Origin: Ixodes scapularis | Taxonomy: Eukaryota > Arthropoda > Arachnida > Ixodida > Ixodidae | Direction: 5' to 3' | DNA: 64,000 nt | Assembly: GCF_016920785.2 (NCBI RefSeq) | Contig: NW_024609839.1 | Span: 11,000,196-11,064,195 of the forward strand | Shown: positions 45,968 through 56,864 of the stretch, piece after piece | Position numbering within the stretch: the stretch's first letter is position 1 | How the letters are laid out: every line of letters starts with the position of its first letter | Made by a program: the position numbers and the translations under genes | Notes under the pieces: model-generated | Databases searched by the model: none | Seen by the model: only the letters and a program-made list of their open reading frames with translations | What the model was told of the DNA's origin: nothing

Positions 45968-46114
45968 AGCAGATATGACAGCGGCTTATTAGCTTAGTTT
46001 CAACAACAGCCATCGAGAAAAGAAAAGGACTGCTTTCTTGTCGTTTCCACCAAATGAACTGCGAAGACAGGCGAGGCACTGGCACTGCACACCCTGCCCG
46101 CACCTAATCACACT

Positions 46115-46425
46115 CCACACTAACTATGACGTCATGCGCCGCTACAGTGTCCCGTGGCGTCATAGAGTGACTGGAAGTCGTGACGTCCTGGGACGTAGCG
46201 TTATCGCGTGCCGTGACATCACATTGTCACGCCGTAGCGTCACGTGATGTTACGGTATTAAGTGTCGTCACAGAGTAACATTAAACGCCGTGGTGGTGCG
46301 TGACGTCTTGGAAACATATAATAAACTGAACGGAAAGAAGTTTCAAGACATCACGTGACAATGTGACACGATACCACGACCTACACGCCACCTACCCCGG
46401 TGCCATACCTTGACCATAACTGCCG
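46115..46425. repeat. GTCAC/TGACGTC-rich degenerate repeat with inverted half
   Basis: Repeated CGTGACGTC, TGACATCAC and CGTCACGTGATG words at short intervals, including TGACGTCA at about 46127. The unit GCGTGACGTCTTGGAAAC (46292) is mirrored by GTTTCAAGACATCACGTGAC (46341). Confidence 0.7.
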
Positions 46426-48094
46426 CCGCCGCAAAAGACTCTTCACGGCCACAATCTGCTGCTCGTTATTCGGGTAAGTCTGTGTCATTAAGTCCGAGTG
46501 CTCCGGGGTTTTTTCTACAGCGACATTAAAAACAACAATGAGCAAGCGCGCAGTCGGCTTGCTTCCGTTTTGCAGACATGTACGAGTTACTCAAAGAAGT
46601 AATTAAGTTAAGTTACTGAGTATTGACGTCAAAAGTAATTTGAGTAGAGTAGAAATTACTCAAACAGAAATTAATTTAGAAAATTACTAATTACCGTAAT
46701 AAGTAGCGAATTACTTTTGAAGTTACTTTTATATGTTTTTTTTTTTTGTTAAAAAGAAAGTACAGAGGTTTTGATCCAATAGCGAAATTGTGCTAGACAA
46801 ATATGAATCGGCTTGTTTTTTTCACAGAAATGCTTTAATAGCTGGTTCTGCGTCTGCGTGCCTAATTGTGTTGTACTTTCTTGTATGTTTGGTCAATGAT
46901 GTACTGCGATGTGTCATTTGTACTTTGAGGTTTAGCACTGTCTGAGATAGATTTTTTTAGACAATGTTTGCTTGTTTGCAGTGTTGTATAAAGTACATCT
47001 AAAAAGGACTTGAAGTGAAGTACAAAGTAAATCAGAGGTTATGTACTTCAAGTAAAGTAGTAAGTACACCGGGTGTAATGTACTTGAAGTACAGTATATA
47101 AATACTATATATTTCACGGTGAAGTACAAGCACTTTTAACACGATCTTTCATGGTGCCCTTTCATTCCCTATACTGCGTTTTTTTAACTGATATGCATTT
47201 CACCAGGGGTAATCGGAGGAGCATCAGTTTCTTACAGAAATGGCAGCGAATATTGTATAAGGTCAAGTCGCCGGAAAAGTAGCTGATTTACTCTCGCTGA
47301 CGAGCTATTTGACACAATCAACTTAAAGGCACTTATTTCCATCGGTCTTACAGCCGCCATTACTTCACTAAGCGAAATGACCGGATGACGTCTCGAAAGA
47401 GCGCGTTTTCACACAACGATACCGCCATTTTTTTTTTTTTTTTTTTCAAATTTGAGGTATGTACACTGAAGTTCTGAGTTCTACTTTCCTCAAAAAATAG
47501 AAGTACATGCTCAGAAAATTTACTTCAAGTAAAGAACAATTTTTCTAAACAATAATACCTTAAGTACCATGTACAGTGCTCAACGAAACGAAATGGGCCA
47601 GCGGAACGCGTGGCCTCCAGAACTTGCTGCGCCATCTACCGATAAAAGACGGGCTGCCTGGTGACGCGAGTCGCACATGCGCAAAACTGATACGAGCGCT
47701 CAGCGGCTGTTCGCACACAGGCGCGCAACCCCCGATAATCTGCGCAGGCCATGATTTTGCGGAGTGACCACGTTTATTTTTCCTCAGAGACACTGTCGTG
47801 ATGATGTGCATGAGTTTATCTTGCTTCAAATATATAAAAAAGAAAAGATAAAGCTTCATTTTTTATTCCATAAAAGATTGATGAGCCAGCGCGTCCGGCC
47901 TTTTGCAGCTATAATATATTAATGCAGATAGTTTTATTTTTTCGTGGTTTTATTCAATTTTAGCGAGCGTCTGACAGTCATTAAAAAGCGTGTGCTGTGT
48001 CAACATAGTTTATTTGACATGTTACACAATGCTGCGCCTACCAGAAAAAAAAATAATATAAGTAACGTGCTTGTTTTATTATCAGCACCTTACT

Positions 48095-49222
48095 CTAATA
48101 TTTGCAGAACTCTCCATTGGCTTCACAAATAGCATTCATGCGACGCGGCAGGGATTCATAAAGATTCACCACCAACTCTGGACATTGCCGCAGCCTGTCC
48201 CATTCTTCCTTCACAGCATCCCATAGCTGGTCAGTCGTGACGGAGTGAAGTCCTCGCCGCGATAGCTGGATCTTCATGTTTCCCCAGATGTTCTCGATGG
48301 GGTTCATGTCAGCCCCTTTTGGGGGCCATGGCATAACCGCCACTCCGCGTTCCTCTAGAAGGTCACGCACACGATTTGACTGATGAACGGGACAAAGGTC
48401 ATGTTGAAAAAAAAAGCATCCGTCAGGGAAAGGTCCCTCAAGAACGTAAGGAATGAGCTCGTGCTCAATGACGTCGCAATACATTTCGGAGTTAAGCCTC
48501 TGGATTCTTACAAGTGGACCAAGTCCTTCCGCTGACAATGCCCCCCAGACGTTAACGGTTTGTCGCCCACTCCTGCCCACACGCTGCAAGTAAGGGGCAT
48601 CATACCTGAAACATCAAAATCACAAATTATAAGATCCGGCTTGTTAAAAATTGTCGTGTTGCTCAAAAGTAACATACCGTGCACCTCGCGGTCTCCAAAC
48701 TTGTTTTCCTTGGTGCCAGTCAGTTGAGAAAGAGGACTCGTCGCTGAAAACAACGGTTTTCCAGTCTTGAATCGTCCATGATGTCTTTTCCATGGCAAAC
48801 CGCAGGCGGATATCTTTTTGTCGAGGAGTTAAAATTGGCTTCTTGCACGCAGCATAGCTCCTAATACCCGCTTCTGCAAGACGGCGTCGCACAAGTTGGT
48901 CACTGACATTCAGACCAAGTTCGCCTCGAATGTCACGGGCCGTAATAAAAGGCTGGTCGACTGCAGCCGCGACGATCCATCGATCTTCCTCATCGGTAGT
49001 GGACCTTGGGCGGACGTCGTGAGGAGCGTCATGGATGCGGCCGTTGTCGTCTCGAAACGCCGTGAAAATTCGGGCCACTGCGGTTCGGGTCCTTCCTGTC
49101 ATCCGGGCGACTTCTCGTTGGGGCATTCCCGCGCGGCATAGGGCCACAATTCGCCAGCGTTCGTGAATTGGCACTCGCGACGGCATCTTCACGAATGGAT
49201 ACTGATGGCAGTGAACCGACAT
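48095..49222 (-). CDS. Tc1-family DD34E transposase, two exons
   Basis: Cuts and pastes the element at TA sites. Exon 1 is 49222-48678 and exon 2 is 48605-48095; joined they encode 351 residues, the usual Tc1 size (a second ATG at residue 13, MPSRVP, would give 339). Residues about 15-125 are the paired-like DNA-binding region (helix-turn-helix with QREVARMTGRTRTAVARIF). The catalytic triad is D161 (VVFSDESSF), D251 (FFFQHDLCPVH) and E286 (KGADMNPIENIWG); 34 residues separate the last two, hence DD34E. The join restores the conserved RYD-PYLQRVGRSGR and VNVWG blocks exactly. No stop or frameshift elsewhere. The D251 motif has cysteine where most relatives have alanine. Protein is likely functional; expression is unknown. 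Confidence 0.93.
48606..48677 (-). other. 72-bp intron in the Tc1 transposase gene
   Basis: Donor GTATGT at 48677, acceptor TTTCAG ending at 48606, AT-rich with a T-rich 3' part. It holds an in-frame TAA, so read-through would truncate the protein after residue 192, before two of the three catalytic residues. Removing it restores the conserved alignment without any indel. Confidence 0.85.
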
Positions 49223-49724
49223 TTTATAGAAAAATAAATGTGAAGTGAAATGGCACTGTGCTTTTTATTAAAAGAAAAAAATATTGCCCTTTTGTTCCTT
49301 TTCTTTCATATTTGAGACAAAATAAAAGTATGCACAGGGCGTCAAACAGATCGCGATAAAACCACGCGGCGATTAAATAATAAAAAAAGGCTATCACTCT
49401 GCAGAGATTACCCATCGGGGGTTGTGCACAGCGTGGGAACAGCCGATGAGCGCTCGTATCAGCTTTGCACATCTCCGACTCGCGTCACCAGGCAGCCCGT
49501 CTTTTATCGGTAGATGGCGCAGCAAGTTCTGGAGGCCACGCGTTCCGCTGGCCCATTTCGTTTCGTTGAGCACTGTACATAGAGTACTTCCCAACACTGC
49601 TTGTTTATTATTTTTTATATAAAAACGGTGGGGCATTACTACAAGTTTCTCGAACGATCTATGAATCTTCGACGATCTTCATATTCTGAGTTTTCGGAGG
49701 AAAGGTAACGCAAAAAGGTAATCT

Positions 49725-50010
49725 TTGCGTTGCCCTTTAGCACGCGATTCTTCGAGTACAGCACAAACTACGGGAGCACAAGATGAGTTTCAGAGCAGGT
49801 GCTGCATCTTGTTGCGTCCTTCGAGCGAGGATGCAGTGTGTGCGCCTCGTGTAGTGGGCGAGAGTTTCTACGTTGGACAGAAGCGGGGACCAGCCCGTTC
49901 TTCTAGAGGGTCGAGTCTCCTTGAGCTTTGGGACAGAAAGAAAAGGCAGTCTTCGGCGCAAATCTTGCAGTTACTCGGCCCCCCTTGCGTCGTGTCTGTT
50001 CGCTTCCCGC
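49725..50010 (+). pseudogene. Counterpart of the family A internal open frame
   Basis: About 90 codons align with 7340-7640 on the minus strand (shared LARDSS, SRCCI, YVG-KRG, VSVR). Just upstream two stop codons interrupt the frame that is open in copy 1. Unknown product, possibly not coding. Confidence 0.3.
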
Positions 50011-50044
50011 GCTTGGTAGCAGTGTTGTTGGTGTGTGTGTGCGT

Positions 50045-50068
50045 GGGGGGGGGGGGGGGGGGGGGGGA
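50045..50068. repeat. Poly(G) tract
   Basis: About 22 uninterrupted G's within family A copy 2, absent at the corresponding place in copy 1. Confidence 0.9.
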
Positions 50069-50327
50069 AGGGCGGGGGCTTGTGAATCTTTTGGGGGAGT
50101 TTCAATCTCCACAAAGAATTTTCTCCCCCTACCTTTCCTACGCCAGATTCTTCTTCTTTGCAAATATCAGCTGACCTTCGAACAAGTTACTCAGAAAAGG
50201 TAATTAAAGTAAACTACTAATTAGCGAAATAAAATTGGAATTGAAAGTTACTAAACTACTCAGAAAAGTAGTTAAACTACAGTAACTTGAGTAGAGTAGT
50301 TGAACTACGTGCAAGTCTGCCGTTTTG

Positions 50328-51325
50328 TAAACCTGCATCAATTTTCACGTCCCAATACCCGTTTCTTAAATAAATTTCGCGTTATCCGCTGTGTAAAGTT
50401 CTCTCGAGCATCCGCTGACGACTATGCAGGCTTGTCAAGCCAAACTCTTTTTCGGTAATTACATCCTTTTTTTTTTGTTTTGTTTTCTACGTTTTTTTTA
50501 TGAAAATTACAGGCTGGGGTGGCGGTCACTCGTACCCTTCTGGGCCGGTTGCTGCACTCTTAGAAAAACGGTCACTATAGTACTCCCTAAAAGGAGGAAC
50601 GCTCTTGCAACTTATGTTCCTTCAAAAAGGGAGGAACTTGTCGTCCTGAATGCAAAGGAGCAAAGTTCCTCCGTCGCCTGCATCTCATTATGGCGGCCCC
50701 CCGAATCGAGCGAGTCGAGCTCCGTAGCGCTTAACGAGGACGCTACGTCTATTTTAGGGGGCGAAAAGAACAGCAAATAAAGGCGTAACACGAGCTTTCC
50801 GCCAACTGTATTTATTTCCGAACACGGCTTCCCTCAGCAGGTAAAGAAACTTGCGTTTCAAAAGCAGTCACTCAGTCTTCTCATCGTCAGCACTGCGATG
50901 TTAAACGGAGACAACAGATACCCAGTTATTTCGCGCACTTTACGCCTTACCTTTGCTATTCCTCAAGGCACAATTTCTTCGTCAAACGGACATCACGGAG
51001 GAATGGCAAACCAATCCGCGAAGCAAAAAGCCGCTCTCAAAAAGAGCCGATTCGAAGCAGCCTACTTGGTTCGTTGTTGCGCAGTAACGAGAAATTATGG
51101 GAAGCGTGAAAAGAGGTTAAATTGCTTGCCACCAGACGGCAGGGTGGAGCAGGGTAATTTCAAGTACCTAGGCCAGGTGGCCCTAGGTGCCGCCAAATTC
51201 ATGCGCTAAAATGTTTGTTTTATTTTCTCACGCCACTAGTGCACTTCGTGCCCTTGGGTACCTTTATTATACAGACATGTAGATGCATTACGCATACCAC
51301 TAGCATCAGCTGAACAGATACATTG
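50328..51325. other. Intergenic DNA, no gene supported
   Basis: A plus-strand open frame of 103 codons at 50898-51209 has no recognised domain. Confidence 0.4.
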
Positions 51326-51363
51326 AGCGCATTCACATATACATTTGTGTATGTGAATGCGCT
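51326..51363. repeat. Perfect hairpin, 14-bp stem
   Basis: AGCGCATTCACATA and its complement TATGTGAATGCGCT around a 10-nt loop. Confidence 0.85.
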
Positions 51364-51854
51364 GAATGCTCGCAATGGCGGCCAGCCAGAAAGTGCGCGT
51401 GCATAACACACAAACACAGCTATGAACGCGACCTCAAACGCTTTTATGGAAAGGTGTATACTCTGATACTTGTTTTACGACATTATCTGTAATGGTTCAC
51501 TTACTGGAACATTCGAATTGGAGACAAAATTTCTCAAGGTAGCAAGTTCGCTATCTTATACGAAAATAACTAGAAGACGTAAAAATCGCCGTTTTTATAA
51601 ATACTAGATGATTCGTAACATTCCGCTCAGCGTAAAAACATATTATCTGCTCGAGTAAAGATAATAGTGTCGAAACGACATCTAAAGTTGAGAAGAAGCC
51701 AGATTGAGTCTGTGACACATTCACCTTCTGGTACTTCGGACTTTTTTTTTTTTATTTCCAGTGAAACGATTTCGTTCGAATATTTTGAAGCACAGTTTTG
51801 TTCATCAGAAGAATAGAGCTAGCAGATACAATACAAAAACCTAAAAAGCTCCAA
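51364..51854. other. Intergenic DNA, nothing recognised
   Basis: T-run at 51742-51752. Confidence 0.4.
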
Positions 51855-51959
51855 CCCCCCCCCCCCCCCCCCCCCCGGAAAAGTTTGGTCAATTTCAAGT
51901 GAACGCAGCTGACAACTCGATCAGGAAGTTCGTTAGAAGGTTTACACCCCCCCCCCCCC
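51855..51959. repeat. Two poly(C) tracts
   Basis: 22 C's at 51855-51876 and 13 at 51947-51959; between them ordinary sequence. Confidence 0.9.
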
Positions 51960-52062
51960 TCCTCTTTAAACAAAAACAGTTGACAGCGTTGCCGTATTCC
52001 TCCTTGAGTTGCAACTGACTGATATATTTTTAAACAGAAAACACGAAACCACGCATGCTCAT

Positions 52063-52258
52063 GCATCATACAAAAGACAGCCTGCGGACGCTGCGTGTTT
52101 CTTCCTTGTTTGCCATCACATTGATCGTGTTAAAACTATCCGCAGACATGTTCGAGGCGTGCATAAAGCAGACATGAGGTCCAACATGGGTGAGGCGTGT
52201 GCGCGGATCATTCTGCCATCGTGTCTGCAGGGAACGCGGCGTCTTTTTGCACGAGGTA
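52063..52258. repeat. MITE family Z, copy 2
   Basis: GCATCATACAAAAGACAGCC at left, CCGCAGACATGTTCGA inside, and a degenerate right end (GTCTTTTTGCACGAGGTA). Confidence 0.65.
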
Positions 52259-52748
52259 CGAGCAATGTGGCATACGATGCTTGTCTCGCTAATGCCCTGA
52301 TTTCCGTCGCTTCAGTTTCTGTGAAACGCAAATGACGCTGATATTTTGACCGCTCTTACGTTTCAGCTTACGGTACGAGCCTTTACTCCGCCTGCTATCC
52401 ACAATCAGGCTACTGTAGCTCTTTCGAAGCTGCCTAGATAAATTTACAAAAATGCACGTAACTACGTTTGTGTATTTGCGCAAACGTGCGTTGTACGCGA
52501 ATGAATGAGCACGTTTTGTTTCATGGGAAGATAAGCTCTCTTTTAAATTATTTCCGTCGCAATGTTTGTGGAGCGCAGCCGGCAGCGTAGACATCTTCAC
52601 TGATTCTCGACTATATTTCGAAAAAAGCTAGCTTTGATCCTGCAGACTTCTGATCGTTGCCGAAAAAGACATATATCCTAACGAGACCTAATGCGATTAA
52701 TGAACGTAGGCATATTCTTGGGAAAGATATAAATATGATTGAAATTAA

Positions 52749-52782
<34 letters not shown>

Positions 52783-53274
52783 AAAATTCCAGAATGATCG
52801 AAACCAGAGTGAGAAAACGTTAGGGTATCCAACTCAAACAAGACGGCAGACAGACGAAAAAAACACATATCAAGACGTAACTCGGTTGATTAAAGATATG
52901 AAGAGTGCCTAAAATCCACGATCCTCTTATACTTTACAGCTTCAGACGGGAAAAAAAAGGTCAGATTGAGCAGACATCAGCACCGAATGAAAGAGCGCCT
53001 TTGTCCTGTGGCGGCCTGGGAAAGAAGAAAATGAAAGAGAGAAAATAAGCGATGGCTGTGGTGAGAATAAGATATATAAATATTTTTAATGCCAACAAAT
53101 TATTTCCAAACAAACCGTGCGGCGGCACGCCGACTGTACTCCATTCCATTTTATGCGGCAGACCCTACGATTGATTTGAGTCAATCCATCGGCGTGTTGG
53201 GGGTACCACGTGACATTCAGGAGGGGCAAGCACAGCGACGCGCGGCGCGCCTAGTGACGTGATACGTTTACTTG
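52259..53274. other. AT-rich intergenic DNA with a TA microsatellite
   Basis: (TA)n at 52752-52780; nothing else recognised. Confidence 0.5.
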
Positions 53275-53505
53275 CGTTATGTGTACGTTGGGACAGCGAG
53301 AAGTTAGTCAGCCCCAATAGGCGTCTGGTGTCTCTGCTGTAGATGAGCAATGTAACCAATGCCTGGAGGTCTCTAACGTGCATCACGCAGTTGTGATACA
53401 CGACCGCATATATGTACGATGCTCATCCAGATCGAAGCGGGGGGCAGGGTGTAGGGATGGAACCCAGGACCCTGGGTTTCTGCCGCGGGAGCACGTAACC
53501 CGTTC
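53275..53505 (-). mobile_element. tRNA-derived SINE (Ruka-like), copy 4
   Basis: CTGCTGTAGATGAGCAATGTA, AACGTGCATCACGCAGT, GATGCTCATCCAGATCGAAG and a B-box complement (GGATGGAACCC) match the other copies. The A-box end is lost beyond 53500. Confidence 0.75.
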
Positions 53506-54570
53506 TCGGCGCTCGATTGCCTGAAATCACTCGTAACCCGTTCGCTGCGGTCCACTCTAACGTGAAGCGAAGTGCAGCTGAGTCGCGGAGGGATCTTTCC
53601 TCCGGATGCGACCCCGACCGACGCCATGAAAGCAGCAGCGCTCGTCGACGGCGGCGTCGTTCTCGTCTTCCGAGTTCGGCTGACGTCTGAGGAGTCCCAG
53701 AAGACGTCTTCGCCGACGCCGTCGTACAGAAGAGGCCCCCGAAAAAGTAGCACGTTCTCCTCTTTCTCCTCTGCCGCGAGGCAAAGTTTGCTGGCGGCGC
53801 CTGTTTTTGTCGGCTGTCAGCCGTCTTCTTCGAGGCTTAATTCCGACGGCGGATAACACTCTCACCCCTTGGGTTCCTTTCGTACGCCCCTGGTGGCTTC
53901 TTCGGCAGATGGTGATCCGCCGATGGTGGCGGTTCGAGCCTCGAGGTCTGGCATATCTCTGCTTTTAATTTCCTTCGTGGAGGTTTAGGGGGAGGGCGTT
54001 GTTGTTGCGAGGCATTACGTTCTCGTCAGTCGAGCTTCTTTGCAAGCAGCTGAGACTTTCGGCGCAGACCTCAGTTGCAGCAGCCGGAAAGTTTCCATCG
54101 GGAGGGGTAATCTTTTTTCTTCTTTTATTCACTACATCGCGAAGGGATGATTATCTATCGATTCGAGGTGAAAGGCTTCAAGATAGCGAAAGAAACAACG
54201 ACGGCAGCAACAACACAACTCGCAAAACTATAGCGTGTCCGCAACCGTGCCGTTGCGAAAGCCCGGCTAACTCGTATAGCTGGGTTGTGTGAACGTTGTG
54301 TAACTGGATACATTACAGCGGGCCGGTCGTTGTTTCGGGATAAAGGTATACCGCTTCTTCGCGCATTCTTTCGCGCGTATTCTGAGAGAGCATAGCTGGT
54401 GCAATGCTGCGTTTAGATTACCGTGCATCGCCTTCGTGATTGAAGAACCACACCAGGGCTGGTTTGCTAATGAATGCGGACGGGTATCTATACTGGCGGC
54501 AAAAATACCCGCTAGAGGGATGGTCACGTGACCGGCTTCACCGGGGCGATCAGAAACTGCAGGTACCTAA
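53506..54570. other. GC-richer intergenic DNA, no gene supported
   Basis: 53560-53860 is open on both strands for about 95-100 codons, a sign of composition rather than coding; no domain seen. A lone B-box-like GGTTCGAGCC lies near 53932 without an A box. Confidence 0.4.
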
Positions 54571-55528
54571 ACTTCGTTTCAGCTTCCGTCCGAGCACAGC
54601 CAAAGGCTGAGGGACGGTTCGCAACTTCGAGAAGAGCATTTCTACGCACCACAAAGTAGTCCGCAAAATACTTTTTAAGTCACTGTTTTGTGCGTAAACA
54701 TTGCACAATATTCCAGACGTGTACTGCTGAGAATGATTTGCAACTAAAAGTTAAATATCTGAAGTTTATGTTTTTTATTAATATATGTAAATGCATGTGG
54801 TTTGGTGAAAAGACCTGCATCCGCTGGCAACACGCCTGCAGCGCTCGTTTTTTTTTTGTGTGTGATTTCGTTCCCGTAATGGCCGAATCATATGCTTCGC
54901 TGTTTTCCTCGCCGAGTCGCATCAAAACGTCCTTTCGCAAAAACATGTTTGGGCGTCAGGCGCGAGAGGTCGTGATGAATGTCTACTTTCAAATTCGACA
55001 AGAGACTCCGGCCGCGTCGTACTGCAAGTGCGTTGTAAACCAGAAAAGCGTCCGGCCACTACAATTCACTGATACGTGGCGAAATCAGGGCACCCCTTTA
55101 CCTGCCGATCACATTGAGCGCCGAGAAGCTGGCTGAAAGGACTGCGCCTCGAGCCCTGATATATCCAGAGAACACAAGGAAACATCAACGGCCAGGTCAC
55201 CGCGGCACCTTGCAATGTGTACTTACATCTCGAAATGCCGAACAGGTGGAGAGCTCGGACACAGGCGCCAGCGGCCAGCCTACGTACTGACATCCCCTGT
55301 GACTAAAGTTGAGAACGTGAAAGGGCACTTTTTAAGCCTGTAGCAGACGATATCGTTGATACAGCCGTAGCAGACGAAATACTCAGCGAGCGCGGGCGGC
55401 GCGGACGACCGGAGGAGCAGCGGAGTTATACAAAACTGCAGGCGAGATCGCGTGACCTATTACCGGCGTATCATTGACTCCGGCCACACGTAGCTTTGAC
55501 TGCGCTCGGACGGAAGCTGAAACGAAGT
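54571..55528 (+). mobile_element. 958-bp element with 25-bp perfect inverted ends
   Basis: The ends ACTTCGTTTCAGCTTCCG... at 54571-54595 and 55504-55528 are perfect complements over 25 bp and remain similar for 12 more. It holds the candidate exon at 54879. No target duplication identified. Confidence 0.6.
54879..55136 (+). CDS. Candidate exon, resembles N-terminal helix region of transposase-like proteins
   Basis: From the ATG at 54879 the frame reads 85 residues to a stop at 55136. The segment SFRKNMFGRQAREVVMNVY is followed by a charged helix. It recalls the start of arthropod DDE/HTH transposase-like proteins (basic residues, then helix ending V-NVY). A GTGCGT splice-donor-like site follows codon ~49 (about 55026), and residues after it look unlike coding sequence, so the true exon may end there. 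No downstream exon found. Family assignment is weak and from memory of motif style only. Confidence 0.3.
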   Translation: MAESYASLFSSPSRIKTSFRKNMFGRQAREVVMNVYFQIRQETPAASYCKCVVNQKSVRPLQFTDTWRNQGTPLPADHIERREAG

Positions 55529-56820
55529 ATAGTGCGCCAGGCCAATAAGTCTCAGCGAAGAAGACAAGACCCGGGGATTACGTCATATAGTTAAGGGATC
55601 TCCGCCCCAAAGCGGCAAGCGCGCTGAAGCTCAAGCAGAAACGCCGCAAATCGGCAGAGGCGTCTGCGTGCTGGCGTCACGCTCGTTTTGAGACGCTGCA
55701 GGGCGGGAAATTTGCCCGAAGAAATAAAAAAAAGCCAAAATCCCCCCCCCCCCCCTCCCCCATCTACGTCACAGACGTTCTTGCCGCGTCCCGAGGCAGA
55801 AAAAGTCCACTTTACCTTTGGAAGACCGGCTCGTTTAAACTTGCGGTGCTCAAATATATTCTAAAATAGCAGGATCTCGCTCAGATACCTATAGGCGTTA
55901 GGGGACGCATAAACTGGAATGTATACTCTTTCATCCAGTCCTCAAGGCGTCTCAGAGCGGGTGCCGCGTAGGGAGTGTCGAAGCACAGGTCTTCAAACAC
56001 GACACCGAAACATCAGGGACCATGCGAGGTTGACGCAGCACATGTGAACACAGAGATCTTATTCTTGTGCCAGTGGTTCTCTTGTATTTATTCTGATAGA
56101 ATCACCACCCAGTTTTCTGCAAGATCAAAATGTTTGTGCCAATACATCTAATGGTCACATTGCTCTTTTCGATCTGAAAGGCTTCCCGTGGGCTTCTACG
56201 AATGAAATAGTGAGTAAAAAATCTCGTGGCCCATTTTTGCGACTCTTTTAAAACTTCATTCGAGTCCGCTGTCTTGTTGACCAAATTGACATTCTCCACG
56301 TGCAAAATGTAGTTTTCTCATCAGGGAGCAATTGTAATGCTTGTGAGGAGAGTTGATCAATGCCAGTACACTAAGTGCACTTGCCTCGTAAACAATTGAG
56401 CATAGAGTCAGGGCAAAGGCACAAACTGACACTCTCCTCCTCTGTTATTTTTCCCTCGCGTAGATTGTTCAGGGAGATCAGCACAAAATAAAATGTTGTG
56501 CAGCACACGCATGCGCACAAGGTCGGTTCAGGTTTTAGCTTAATCCATTTTGGTCGAAGCAAATAAAACTTAGTTTTAATTTGGAGTCCGGGTTGGCTTT
56601 CTTGAACAGCTGGCAGACTTCTCGGATAGACCTCGCGTCATGTAACGTTTGACGACGACGTTGTTGTTTCCCGTCCTTTATAATGTTGTTCCACACTCAT
56701 TCTTATGTGGCCTTGTTCGCGTCATTTTATTCTCCTTCCTTCCTTCTTCTAACAATTGGAGATTTCGTGTGTCAGATTAACTAGACAGTTTAAATATTGC
56801 CCGGGAACGGGAAGGAGACA
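55529..56820. other. Intergenic DNA with a poly(C) tract
   Basis: 14 C's at 55742-55755, then more C's after one T. No gene supported. Confidence 0.45.
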
Positions 56821-56864
56821 GGGGCCGGGGGGGGGGGGGGGGGGGGGGGGGGAGGGGGGGGGGG
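56821..56864. repeat. Long poly(G) tract
   Basis: GGGGCC, then 26 G's, one A and 11 G's. Could form G-quadruplexes. The ends may be an assembly artefact of homopolymer reading. Confidence 0.92.

Larger units (their letters stand above)
47574..49575 (-). mobile_element. Tc1-like transposon, apparently complete
   Basis: 2002 bp, TA at 47572-47573 and 49576-49577. Inverted repeats begin CAGTGCTCAACGAAACG; the outer ~100 bp look identical between ends, and similarity then fades over a further 70 bp. One transposase gene with a complete DDE triad. It interrupts the inner hAT-like element in the sequence CATG-TA-CAT. Near-identical ends, perfect TA duplication and an open frame make it the youngest insertion in the window. 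Confidence 0.93.
46980..49599. mobile_element. Second hAT-like element inside family A copy 2
   Basis: Ends CAGTGTTGTATAAAGTAC and, in reverse, CAGTGTTGGGAAGTAC. Flanks CTTGTTTG (46972-46979) and CTTGTTTA (49600-49607) match at 7 of 8. AAGTACTT/ACTTGAAGTAC words crowd both ends. It is about 620 bp without the Tc1 insertion. The same segment sits at the same relative place in copy 1 (about 7770-8390), so it entered the family before the copies dispersed. Confidence 0.78.
46573..50319 (+). mobile_element. hAT-like non-autonomous element, family A copy 2 (outer shell of a three-level nest)
   Basis: Perfect 8-bp duplications CCGTTTTG at 46565-46572 and 50320-50327. Tips CAGACATGTACGAGTTACTC and, in reverse, CAGACTTGCACGTAGTTCAAC. 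Subterminal AGTAA/TTACT and AGTAGAG words fill both ends. Without the 2.0-kb Tc1 insertion it would be about 1.74 kb, close to copy 1 (7173-8750), with which it aligns in reverse. No hAT transposase. Confidence 0.85.

Noticed and set aside
50898..51209. 103-codon plus-strand open frame
   Set aside because: No recognisable motif or neighbouring exon signal; left as intergenic.
53557..53865. Open frames of about 100 codons on both strands in GC-rich DNA
   Set aside because: Typical of GC-rich sequence with few stops; no domain.
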